64,000 bases of DNA from Dactylonectria macrodidyma. Taxonomy: Eukaryota; Ascomycota; Sordariomycetes; Hypocreales; Nectriaceae. The stretch spans positions 1,922,001 to 1,986,000 of the forward strand of contig JAGMUV010000004.1 in NCBI GenBank assembly GCA_020744425.1, read 5' to 3'. Below the pieces are notes generated by a model that was not told the DNA's origin, ran no database searches, and saw only the letters and a list, made by a program, of their open reading frames with translations. The position numbers and the translations under genes are program-made. Shown piece after piece: positions 21,501 to 32,215 of this stretch (positions within the stretch are counted from its first letter, which is position 1; every line of letters begins with the position of its first letter).

Positions 21501-23090
21501 AGTTTTAACTTAGGCTAAGCTTCTTTCTGGCTAAACTCAGACAAAAGCGGCCACGGCACTGGAAGCCACTTGCAGATCACTGCCGTGTACCGAATGGCAC
21601 GTGGCAAGGTTTGCAGCCTTAACCACTGTGCTTAGACGGAATTCATCAACTGCAAAGTGCCTGCAAAATACAACCATGAGGCAATTTCAAGCCAATCTCG
21701 GGCTAGAGCAAGGATTTCTAGAATCTCAATATCGCTGATGCGTGGGCGGTGGGCGTTTGGATGGGGCTGGGAATGGAACGGCCTCACGGGATAGCACGGG
21801 AAGACGCGTGCAGCACACGTGTTGCGGATGCTAGAGACCAGGCAAAGCATGGCTTCTGAAGCGCTATGGACATGGTTCCCTGCTGCTCGAGTGCCTTGAC
21901 TCGTGGTGAATGACTAGCCAGCGAGCCAGAACCTAGTCATGGTCCTAGTTGTAGGCCTATCACCAATAGCCAGGTGGAGTTGGCGCCTCTTTCTGACAAG
22001 GACCCCGGGAGATCTGAGCGGACGGTGCTTACATGTTGGCCGCAACATCGCGCCACCGCGTGGTGGTGGATTGCGGAACCGATGATAGCACCTGGGAAGA
22101 ACTGTCTAAAGTCGAATGGTCGTTTCAAGTTCTCCACCACTTGTTGCCCGTCTCAAGAGCCAACATGAGCCAACATGTGCCCTGTGGACAGACTGGGCCA
22201 GGGGAGAAAAGGCTACAATGAGGAGGCGAGATGAGAGGATCCGACGGATGTCGGATGGACTGCCACGGATGCCATGAGGCTATTCGACACGAAGGGCTTA
22301 GCCGAGTTAGCGCGAAATGCCTGCTTTGCGTGGTGGTACAGAAAAGAATCCCTGAAGAAATGCAGCACAACACATCGGGCTACCGGAACGGCAGGCCATG
22401 ATGCCGACAGCTCGGCGCATTGCACACTCCCTTGACTCCCCTCGACTCCCTTGTTGGCCTCTTGCAGGGCGTTTGGGAATCATGACGCGATCTGACCCTG
22501 CCGCATAGTCTATACCGGACGCACATAGTGCTCTAATCGGTTTCTGTTCTTCTTGAGCCGCTGGCTTGATGACATGGGTCTTGGTGTTTTCCTATGCCAT
22601 TCTTCAACTGGCCGTGCCCCCCACCCGCAGGCACACTAGTTCTTGGCTTGGCCTTTGATCATCTCCAACATCGCTGCTTGGCTGCATACTTAAGTACGTA
22701 GGGGCCATCTTCGTGATCACCCTCCCTTCCTCGACGCTAAGCTTTGCTCCTTCGTTACGGCTGCTGCGAGGACACACGACTAGGTTCATCTGCCGGTACT
22801 TCGATATCTACACCTCCAACACACTACACTTCTGTGCCCCTTACCCGACAAGGTCTCGCAGATCTTGCTTTCTTTGTGTCACATTGTGCGCGCTGGGAGG
22901 ACTTCGACTACCAAGACGAACACCATCAACGATGACAACCAACGTCGCAAGTGATTGAACAACTACCTCCACTGATTGATCCACGTCTTCCGAGCCAGGA
23001 CAATTTTTACTTTCGCTTTGGCTTTCGTTTTCCCTGCAATTTTCTTCACACTATACCCCTTTGGCTGTCCTTCCTTCAACATTTTCCATC
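18551..23090. other. 4.5-kb gene desert and RGS-gene promoter
   Basis: Between the retrotransposon and the RGS gene only short frames are found, none joinable into a recognised protein. A C-rich tract lies at about 20174-20194. The last 400 bases (from about 22690) are pyrimidine-rich and look like the promoter and 5' leader of the RGS gene, including CT-rich stretches just before its start. Confidence 0.5.
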
Positions 23091-24711
23091 ATGCTGCAAA
23101 ACAAGATCAATCAGTCGTCCTCCCGCTTGTTGCGGATGTCAGATAATGACAGGCCCCGCTCCAAGGTAAGTTCTGCAACCCATCTTTTTATTCGCACTAC
23201 TTTTGAGTAATATGCTTGCCTGCGGACGTCATTCGGCAGAGTGTTTGCTAACAGAAACCTTCAGGATTTGAGGGACCTCTTCTCCACTCTGGTCGTCAGT
23301 TTACTACCTCTCGGGGCGCACCGCGTCCGTTTTACCAAGATAGATCACACATTCCTGTCAGAAGATGCAATCCGCAACCTCGGAAACGTCAAGCTGCTTC
23401 AGACAAGTCACATGCCGGACCCCAAGAAGCCATCCTGCACCATCACCACTACCTCGACGATCTCGTTTTCCATGAACAAAGACATGGCATGTTCTGTCTG
23501 CCAGCAGTTTCTCGATGCTCGCTTCCTCGAATCAGCGGATGGCAAGCGCCAAGAAATCTTCAATCCAAAAGGAACGGTGTGGAAACTCACTTCGAAGGGA
23601 ATCACCGTGCTAGATTGGTTCTGCACAAAGAACGGCGTCAAGGATGACCAGCTACCCGAGCTACTCCAACTAATAACATCTCCACTCATCTCTCTGGAGA
23701 GAGATCCAGACACAGACAGGCTGTACCTCAACCTGGGCACTATCGAAGTGATTTTCGGCCGATTTGTTGGGAAAGGTACCAAAGGGACAATGTCCCCCAC
23801 CCGAATAGCCTCACTAAACGAGAAGGACATTGTTGGTGTTCGGATGACCCCCGAATACAAGCTTAATGGGCGCGTACACTACGACACCTTTAACGGCCAG
23901 GACGTTCTCGAGTGGCTCATGGAGTACACCACGGTCATCGATGTCCCAGAAGCGTTTGAGGTTGCTTCCCTTTTCATGCAGCACGAGTTAATCGAGATGG
24001 TCGGCCATAACCCCTATCACGCGCATCAAGAGTCGAAGAGCAACATCTTTCAGCCATCCCCTGGCGTTATTTACGCCGTCTCCCAGCGAGGCAAGGACCT
24101 GGTCAACGGAAGTCGTTCAAGCAGTTCCTCGTTTGGAAGGAGTGGAGACTCCACTCCACGAACCAGCAAGGCGGACTCTCACCACCAGGCGTCTAACACT
24201 CAGAGGCTCGAGAAGATTTTGACGGATCCTGCTCTAGTTCTTCTCTTCAGAGAGAACCTGCGAGAGACGCATTGCGAAGAGAACCTCTCATTTTACCAAG
24301 AATGTGACGATTTCATCCGCCAATGCACCAGCGCGAGCCGAATTCTAAAACAAACCGACGATACTTCAATTGAGAAGGCTAACGAGCTTTTGGCGCAATC
24401 CTACGAGATCTACAACGCTTTCCTTGCCCCTGATTCCCCACGCGAACTCAACATCAACCACCAGCTTCGGTCGAGTTTGACGGAACGAATGACCAACGCT
24501 CGGGCACAGGAGACGATAGGAGATCAGCTGCAAGAGGTCACCTCCCTCTTCGAGAGCGCCCAAAACTCCGTGTTCAAGCTCGTGGCGAGCGTGAGTGCAC
24601 CCCTCTACATCCCCTCACTCTAAAATTACTGACTTGTAACAGGACTCGGTGCCGAAATTCCTCCACAACCCGAAGTACGAGTATCAACTAGCGCAAGCAG
24701 GCGTGCGATAA
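23091..24711 (+). CDS. FlbA-type regulator of G-protein signalling (DEP-DEP-RGS)
   Basis: A protein of 489 aa from join(23091-23165, 23265-24590, 24643-24711). RGS proteins of this type speed up GTP hydrolysis on the FadA-like G-alpha subunit; in Aspergillus FlbA this limits vegetative growth and permits conidiation. Two DEP domains can be followed (about 28-160, with RFTKIDHTFLSEDAI, and about 190-290, with FNGQDVLEWLMEY) and then the RGS box (about 315-465, with LRETHCEENLSFYQECDDF). The first intron has a textbook branch site (GCTAAC) 12 bases before its AG. The second intron restores a C-terminus with FLHNPKYEYQL. The protein is shorter than Aspergillus FlbA (about 720 aa) and lacks a long N-terminus. 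It could be the main orthologue or a second FlbA-like copy. Confidence 0.88.
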
Positions 24712-27700
24712 TTAGACGACCGGTAGACGATGAGGCCAAACCTGGCAGTGAAGAGGGATGGAGTACACGAGGATATAAAGACTAATAACGAAGTCACCCA
24801 ATTCACTGGGCTGCACTCCTTTGCAGAAATTAGCCTGCATGGCGACGCATGGGGATCCGGGGAGGTTATTTGTGCATTTGAAGGCGTTCACTGAGCGATT
24901 GTAGAGATTCTACTCCCCACATGCTTGCAGAAGATGCTGCGTGATGGCCTACTTAGGCCGATGAATATTCCCACTTTAAAGAAACCTTTAGAACAATTTC
25001 ATTTTTCAACTTCATCTTGCAAACTTTCACATAGGGAGACAAACTCGCGCGCATTCTAGAGGGGACAAGAACATAATCCGAGGCGATTTGAGATTACCAA
25101 GGTGGAGGCACAGTTTGGGTCAATGTGTCTTGATTGAGCTGTTACTATATTCTGGCAGAGTCTTTGATATTTGTGCCGTACCGTGATCAACAGCCAAGGT
25201 GTGCCGTAGTTTCTGTTGTGTCAATCCCATCTCTAAACACTTCGAGAGCAACTTGGTCAATGAGGTTTATCACTTAGATTTAGATTTATCACGGTCCATT
25301 GGAATGCCAGTTTTGTTTCTATTGCTTGAGAATGCAATGAATAAAACCATGGAGCTTATTGGTTTTTGTGTAATTGGTGGACCAAAACCATGCATCTTCC
25401 GATCGTATCGGGTTCAACAAGCATAATACCGGGAGCAAAACCGTTGTACTATCGCGTTCATTGCCGGTCCTTCTACACGCAACATCACCTTATACGCGCC
25501 CCTGGAGGAGCCGGATGTCTACGTACTACATTCTACGGTCCTGGAAGATGACTGGCATCATCATGGGGCACAGGAAGCTGATGAAGTGCCCCTCCATGAA
25601 GACGCCCATAAACCTGCTTCTTACTGTGAGTAATGGCGTGCTGTATCTATCAAAAGGTTGCCCGCTTGTCTTCCATAGTCAGATACGTTTATTGACGCTG
25701 CGTAAATCGTAGATGTTGAAGGAATCATCCATTTTCCGAAATCCAAGTGCCATTTCAACAGTCCTCAGTAACCCAACTGCCTCTGGTATCCCACTCAAGC
25801 AAGGGATGATGACAATAGGTTACTAACTCATGGACAGGCTTTACGTTCTACTTTGCAATGAGACTTCCTGTAGCTTGCCAGCTAAGCCAGCGATGAACTT
25901 TGCCAAATTCACGCAAAGTCCAGCCCACGGGAGTGAGTGGACTATACGTACAATTTATCAACTAACTGAAGCAAAGTATATTGAAGAACATCCTCCACAT
26001 GAGGGATATTCACTTTCAGATTATCTAATTCACTGGGTCCATGGTTGAAAGGATCTGTGGTCCCATCTTTCCGCTTCTACCAAGCCCACCTTTAACTATG
26101 CCAGCTCTTCCAATTCGACCGACTGGCTCCACGGATTATGTCTCATTTACGAAGGCTTTTCCTACCCTACACTACAAGTCAACCTGACCAACATTTCTGA
26201 GTTCCGTCAGGGCCGATTTGATCGCTGACGCAAGGCACCCATTGCGGTGGAAATCGGCATACCCCCATCGCTACGCGCGCGGTACTCTCTGCGCCTAGCC
26301 TAATCCCTCTGTCCAAACGGCAAAGTCCTTTTAGACGCCGAGCAAAGGCGCCCGGCCTCCGACTTCGAGGGAAGCTGAGTGAAGATTAGCGGATGAGCGG
26401 GCGCGTATTTAGTCAATTTCTGACCACGGCGCTTACATGGATGAAGATCCCCAGAGGCGTCATAGAGACTGCAAGGACCACAAAAAAAAGGTCCACCTCA
26501 ATTTCTACACAAGTTCCGCTTACTCCACGGCTGAGTACCATATCAATCAAACCCCTTCACAATGTTATCCACCTTTTATGCTAGTATGTATTCATCTCGT
26601 CAGTCATATCCCTAATACTCTCTTCACTGCACTGGCATAATGGGGTACACACAGCAGATATGGCCATTCAAATGTGCATCTCATAAATTTCCAAGGCAGG
26701 ATATTAGTTTATCACCTTGATCACAAGTCCATCTGCATTAACTAAGCCAGGCACTCGCCGCTTTGAAGTCATCACCATATTTCGCCTCTGCGCCGTTCTC
26801 CTTTCTCACTGTTTTGTGCGACCGTTCCACCGCAGCATGTTGCCAAGGTTTTAGATCTGGCCTTGCAGCCTTGACTTAAACGTCTTGTTTTGTGTATGGA
26901 AATGATTGAGACGCAGTTGTATGGTTGGAGGGCTATCTGACGTCTATGAAACGTTTGAGCTTATCATTTTAAGTCACCAGCAAGTCCAAAAGGATTTCAG
27001 TCCTCCTAATGATGACTTTGAATGTAGTAGAATATTCGGCTGATGAAATCACAGCCTAGGACCGCGATTGTTTAATAATTTTTTTTTTTTTAAAAAATTG
27101 GGAGATACCTGTATTGCTTGTTGATGATTCAAAGTACATATGCCGGTCTCGCAGTCCGGATCAGTCAGCTAGTTCGTGTCTTCGCTTGTGTTTTGCATTA
27201 CACTCATCTTCATCGTCATGATGATGGTCAAAATGAGAACCGGAAGCCTGTGCCGAGTCCACAAAAGGATCGAGAGCGATCTGAGGTGTCAGCGGAACTT
27301 GTGGTGGTGTCCTCAGGCTGGGTCTATGATCGCAAAATGTGGCCTAAATAGGCACGGCGTCAAGGCCGTGTTCGATTGAGAACAGCACCTCTTCGGATCC
27401 GAGTTTGACAAAAATACCACCCAAACCCACAGAATGTTCCATTTGTGTACAAATCTGAAACGAGATGGGATGATTCCGGTGCTAGTGGTGCAGCCTCTTG
27501 CATAAACGAGAACCTATCCGGGTCATGCCAGCTGAAAGTTCCTCGATGGAGTGGGTGAAAGATGCACCGTGTTGTTTTTTTCACCATTCGAGAAGGGACG
27601 GTTGGGCGGCAACTCAGGCGACTTGGGTTTCTCGGAAGACGGCCTGGCGGTTCCCCAAATACGATGTGCAGCAAGCTACCAGCGAAGAGTGGGTCAAGGT

Positions 27701-28763
27701 GCATGAGGGCGCCTATATTTAGGACGAGCTGGCGTGATGATGGGCCAATGTGGAGGCTGAACGCGCCCTTGGTCGTGGTGAATTTTCCCTCACCGACTGA
27801 CGCGACTGACGCACCTCTTTTGAGAGCTTAGGGCTTGTGGGCGGTAGCAGGGGGGAATGACGTTCTTTTCTTCACGGGCGTCAAATCCCCATGTCTAAAT
27901 TTGGAGTTTTGGAGGGTTTCCCGTTCTCGGAAAGCCGGCTGTTTCAATCTTGGCCCTGTCGGTTGGCCCGGATATGTCAAATGCGGATCCTTTCTTGGCG
28001 GTGGTTGGCTCTGCAGCAGTTCGTTTCGAAACAGATGTCTGGGCGCGTAGCCATCGCCGTTTCCCAGACTGGCGATCAAGTTCGCAGTCTGGATGCAACC
28101 TGGATCAACGCATGGTGAAGTTGGAAATCGAGCAGTTCTTGAGTATGAACCGTACGATGCACTTCTCTGTCTCTATAGAAAAGAAAAATGTGTGTCGATG
28201 TAAACAAATACGACTCGGTCCATAATGAGCCGGGATGGCCTTTCCATGACGTGCATTCTCCATACATGTACGAGCAACACTTGCGCATGTTTGTGGGGGT
28301 TGGGTCTGTAAATATCATGGAATATCCAGCCCCTCACTTGACCTCTCGCGTATACCGTGTAGATAGGCACACTGACAGTGGTCAAGTGTTTAGCGTACCT
28401 TCTGCCGTTTTCTTCGTATCTTTGCCCATATCCCAGTCGCCCGCAGTGGTTGGCTACCGTGAGAGCTGCATGCGCGGCCACCTTCGACCCACCCTTCGTA
28501 TTTCCGCCAGCGCTTGACAGCACGTCACCAACACCAGATGGCTATTTGCAGAAACTCGTATTCCTTGCTCAAATCTTGCTCTGATCGACAGTTGGGGTGA
28601 CTGTAAACAATCATCAGTCAGATCCAGATCTGTTTTCTTTTGTTTTATAAACCGCTTCCTTCCGAGCATTTCTCTAATGTTTCATCCTCACCACTCCCAC
28701 CCTCGCTAATACCCCACAACCACCTTTAACCTACATTCGCTCAAAACCCCAACAATCGTTATC
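24712..28763. other. 4-kb gene-poor stretch; promoter of the wall-protein gene at its right end
   Basis: No joinable gene was found. One frame at about 25447-25630 reads like an acidic, His-rich exon but lacks a partner or start. A T12/A6 homopolymer lies near 27078-27096. At the right end TATAAA (28646-28651) and a C/T-rich leader (about 28680-28750) precede the ATG at 28764 and form a convincing promoter. Confidence 0.5.
28646..28651 (+). promoter_or_regulatory. TATA box of the GPI-anchored wall-protein gene
   Basis: TATAAA, 113 bases before the start codon, followed by a pyrimidine-rich stretch and an A/C-rich leader (AACAATCGTTATCATG). Confidence 0.55.
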
Positions 28764-31700
28764 ATGAAGGGCCTTTTGGTCTTTACCGCCCTCGCTGCGG
28801 GCGTGGCCAATGTTTCTGCATCGGTGTATAACACACCACCTGTTATCCAATACACAGCTCCCGGAGGCACCACTTCTTCTGTCGAGTCTGTTGAGTCTGA
28901 AGTCCAATACACAGTTCCCGGAGGTACTACATCTTCGGTCGAGTCTGTTGAGTCTTCGGTTCAGTACACAGCTCCCGAAGCTACCACATCTTCAGTCGAG
29001 TCTGTTGAGTCTTCGGTTCAGTACACACCTCCCGGAGGTACTACATCTTCGGCCGAGGCTGTTACGACTGAGATCCAGTACACACCTCCCGGTGGCACTA
29101 CATCTTCGGTCGAGTCTGTTACGTCTGTCGAGTCTGTGTCCACTGACGAGCTCACAACTTCCACCATCTACACTACTCAACTCCGGACTGTCACCTATTG
29201 TGCTCCCACGGTGACCAATTGCCCGCAAAGACCTACTGTCGTCACCGAAACAATCGCTCTTTACACCACCGTCTGTCCTGTGACTCAGGTTGTCTCTCTA
29301 CCTCCGTCATACACCGTCCCGGAAGTCTCGGAAACCTCCTCGGAAGTCATTGAAACGTCCTCCGAAGTCTCTTCATCGCAGGTGTATGAGACCCCAGAGA
29401 ACACCCCGACGACATCCACGGAAACCATTGAAACATCCTCGGTAGTCTCTTCATCGCACGTGTATGAGACTCCAGAGAACACCCCCACAACATCCGTGGA
29501 AGTCTCTTCATCGCACGTGTACGAGACTCCTGAGAACACCCCGACCACCTTCACCTCGGTTACTTCCGTGTCTCAGTACAACAGTGGAACAACTGAAAAG
29601 TTGACGACCTCAACTGTTTACACAACCACTGTCCGCACCATTACCTCTTGTTCTGAGTACCCGGGCTGCACCAAGCCGCCTCACGTTACTACTGAGACCA
29701 TCGCGATTTCGACTACGGTTTGCCCTGTAACTGAAACCGAGACATCGGAGACTGAAGTGTCTACTCAGACTACATCTGAGACGTCAATCTACGGAACCCC
29801 CAGTGTCTCTCTGACCTCAGAGACTGGAGCGACCACTGAGACTACTGGAACGCCTACATATGGAACTCCCGGAGTCAGCTCGGACACCACTTACTCTGTC
29901 GAGACTTCCCTGACTGAGACCACTGACACATCTGTGACTGCAAAGACTACAACTCCCGGGACTATTTACACTACACCCGGTACTGTTTACACTACGCCTG
30001 GTACTGTCTACACCAGCGAATGGACCACCTCAACTGTCTACACAACCACTGTTCGCACCATTACCTCTTGTACTGAGTACCCGGGCTGCACCAAGCCGCC
30101 TCACGTTACTACCGAGACTATCGCGATCTCGACTACCGTCTGCCCTGTCACATCTGCCACCGAGACAGCTGAGACCGTTTCAGAATCCACCTCTACAGAA
30201 GTCATCTCTACAGGAGTCACCTCCGAGCTCACAACTGAGAGCGAATCCCAAGTGGTATCGACCAGCTCGTGGACTACCTCGACTGTCTACACCACCACTG
30301 TCCGCACCGTTACCTCTTGTACTGAGTACCCGGGCTGCACTAAGCCCCCTCATGTTACCACTGAGACTATCGCGATCTCGACCACAGTTTGCCCTGTGAC
30401 GGAGACTACCGAAGTGGAGACTTCCGAGACCACCAAGCCTCCCTACACTATCAACACTTCTGTGTCAACTGCTACTATCCCTTACACGACCAAGGCCGTT
30501 TCAGAAACTACTTCTGAGGTGACTACGGAGAGCGAATCCCAATCGGTGTCTACTAGCTCGTACACTACCTCGACTATCTACACCACTACTACCCGCACTG
30601 TTACTTCTTGTACTGAGTACCCGGGCTGCACCAAGCCGCCCCATGTTACTACTGAAACTATCGCTATCTCCACCACGGTCTGCCCAGTGACGGAGACAAC
30701 TGCAACAGAGACCATTCCCGAGACCACTGTTCCCGAGACTACAATCCCTGAGACTACAATCCCTGAGACTTCCTCAACCAAGACCCGATACACAGTCCCT
30801 GAGGTCTCCACCAAGACCCGGTACACTGTTCCTGAGATCTCCTCGACCAAGACCCGCTACACAATCCCTACTAGCGCATGGTCTACTTCAACCATCTATA
30901 CTACCAAGGTCCGCACCGTTACCTCTTGTACCGAGTATCCTGGCTGCACCAGACCCCCTCACGTGACTACCGAGACGATTGCCATCTCGACCACGATTTG
31001 CCCGGTCACCTCGACCCACGAAGTCCCTGAGACTACCGAGTCGGAGCACGGTACCACCAAGACTGAGGAAGTTGAGACTACAGTTACTCAGCCTCCCCAC
31101 CAGGGAACCACTCAGTACACCACCAAGACAGTATACACATCCTACACTCGTACCATCACCTCTTGTACCGAGTACCCGGGCTGCACTAAGCCGCCTCATG
31201 TTACTACGATTACTGTCCCGGTATCAACTACTGTCTGCCCCGTCACCTCTGACATCACTACTGAGGTTGTCGTCGAGACTACCAAGCCCCCAACCAAGCC
31301 ACCTGTCAGCACCAAGCCACCTGTCGTCCCTTACACTACCAAGACGATCCACTACCCTCCTTACGCTAATACTTCCACCACGGCCCATGGGTCCACCACG
31401 AAATACACTACTTCCACGTTTTACACCACCCAGACTCGCACTGTCTCTACTTGCGGATCTGCTGGTACCGCCTGCTCGCACGGTCCTTACGTGACGACCG
31501 AGACAGTCGGTGTCTCGACCACTGTTTGCCCAGTTACTGAGACAGTTCTGACCTCGACGCTGTACACTACCCAATCTTACACTGTCACAAGCTGCCCTCC
31601 CGAGAAGCATCAGTGCACAGTTGGCCACGTTACCACCACCGTTTATCCCACTGGTACGACTAGCATCTCTCAGTGGACCACCTCGGAGGCCATTCCCACT

Positions 31701-31979
31701 TACACTGGACCTGCTGGAAACACCACATCAGTTGTGGTTGAGACCAGCTCGACTGCCATCTATGAGCTGCCCACCTCCACCGAGTCAGCCTCTACAACTG
31801 TTTCTACGCCCTCTTACCTTAACAGCTATGGTGACAACGTCTACCAGGCTGCTGCTGTTGACGGAAGCTCCGCCTCCTCCACTGCCAACCTCGTTCAACC
31901 CACTAGCGCCGCTGGTCGTGTTGCTAGTGGCATTGAACTCATGACCGCAGCTTTCGCTGCCATGGCCCTTTTCCTTTAG
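28764..31979 (+). CDS. GPI-anchored Thr/Ser-rich repetitive cell-wall protein
   Basis: An intronless gene of 1071 aa. It begins with a signal peptide (MKGLLVFTALAAGVANVSA) and ends with a Ser/Ala stretch and a short hydrophobic tail (MTAAFAAMALFL) typical of GPI anchoring. Between them are about eight copies of a 40-45-residue module: TSTVYTTTVRTVTSC, EYPGC, KPPHVTTETIAIS, TTVCPVT. Each copy has three conserved Cys. The modules are separated by variable Thr/Ser/Glu linkers. An N-terminal block repeats QYTxPGGTTSSVES about five times, and a VYETPENTPTT unit is repeated three times. The Cys module resembles those of fungal GPI mannoproteins and flocculin-like repeats; heavy O-glycosylation is expected. 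Likely roles are wall structure, adhesion or surface masking. The repeats make the copy number prone to recombination. Confidence 0.88.
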   Translation: MKGLLVFTALAAGVANVSASVYNTPPVIQYTAPGGTTSSVESVESEVQYTVPGGTTSSVESVESSVQYTAPEATTSSVESVESSVQYTPPGGTTSSAEAVTTEIQYTPPGGTTSSVESVTSVESVSTDELTTSTIYTTQLRTVTYCAPTVTNCPQRPTVVTETIALYTTVCPVTQVVSLPPSYTVPEVSETSSEVIETSSEVSSSQVYETPENTPTTSTETIETSSVVSSSHVYETPENTPTTSVEVSSSHVYETPENTPTTFTSVTSVSQYNSGTTEKLTTSTVYTTTVRTITSCSEYPGCTKPPHVTTETIAISTTVCPVTETETSETEVSTQTTSETSIYGTPSVSLTSETGATTETTGTPTYGTPGVSSDTTYSVETSLTETTDTSVTAKTTTPGTIYTTPGTVYTTPGTVYTSEWTTSTVYTTTVRTITSCTEYPGCTKPPHVTTETIAISTTVCPVTSATETAETVSESTSTEVISTGVTSELTTESESQVVSTSSWTTSTVYTTTVRTVTSCTEYPGCTKPPHVTTETIAISTTVCPVTETTEVETSETTKPPYTINTSVSTATIPYTTKAVSETTSEVTTESESQSVSTSSYTTSTIYTTTTRTVTSCTEYPGCTKPPHVTTETIAISTTVCPVTETTATETIPETTVPETTIPETTIPETSSTKTRYTVPEVSTKTRYTVPEISSTKTRYTIPTSAWSTSTIYTTKVRTVTSCTEYPGCTRPPHVTTETIAISTTICPVTSTHEVPETTESEHGTTKTEEVETTVTQPPHQGTTQYTTKTVYTSYTRTITSCTEYPGCTKPPHVTTITVPVSTTVCPVTSDITTEVVVETTKPPTKPPVSTKPPVVPYTTKTIHYPPYANTSTTAHGSTTKYTTSTFYTTQTRTVSTCGSAGTACSHGPYVTTETVGVSTTVCPVTETVLTSTLYTTQSYTVTSCPPEKHQCTVGHVTTTVYPTGTTSISQWTTSEAIPTYTGPAGNTTSVVVETSSTAIYELPTSTESASTTVSTPSYLNSYGDNVYQAAAVDGSSASSTANLVQPTSAAGRVASGIELMTAAFAAMALFL
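29580..31640 (+). repeat. tandem coding repeat with TTVCPVT modules
   Basis: Successive 120-250-bp units share near-identical DNA around 'tacccgggctgcaccaagcc' and 'actgtctgccctgt'. At least seven clear copies and one or two degenerate ones are present. The high nucleotide identity suggests recent duplication or gene conversion. Confidence 0.85.
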
Positions 31980-32028
31980 TTAGAGTATCATGAATCACGA
32001 ATTTTATACGATTAGACGCCCTACGCAT

Positions 32029-32078
32029 ATAGTTTGGATACATAGTTTGGATGCATAGTTTGGATATAAATAGTTAGG
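32029..32078. repeat. 13-bp tandem repeat in the 3' flank
   Basis: Three clear copies and one weaker copy of atagtttggatac occur just downstream of the wall-protein gene, inside its probable 3' UTR. Confidence 0.7.
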
Positions 32079-32215
32079 ATATAAATACAGAGCTTTACAG
32101 CCAAGCACTACGCCCCTCATTTTCGAAAGTGACAAAATTGTGTTTTGATGTCGTTGAAGAAACCATCGCCCTAAATACAAGTCGCGCATTCATGTAATCT
32201 ATCAAATCTACCTGT

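Noticed and set aside
27078..27096. T12/A6 homopolymer as a terminator
   Set aside because: No adjacent gene; Pol II genes of fungi do not end at such sites and no Pol III gene precedes it.
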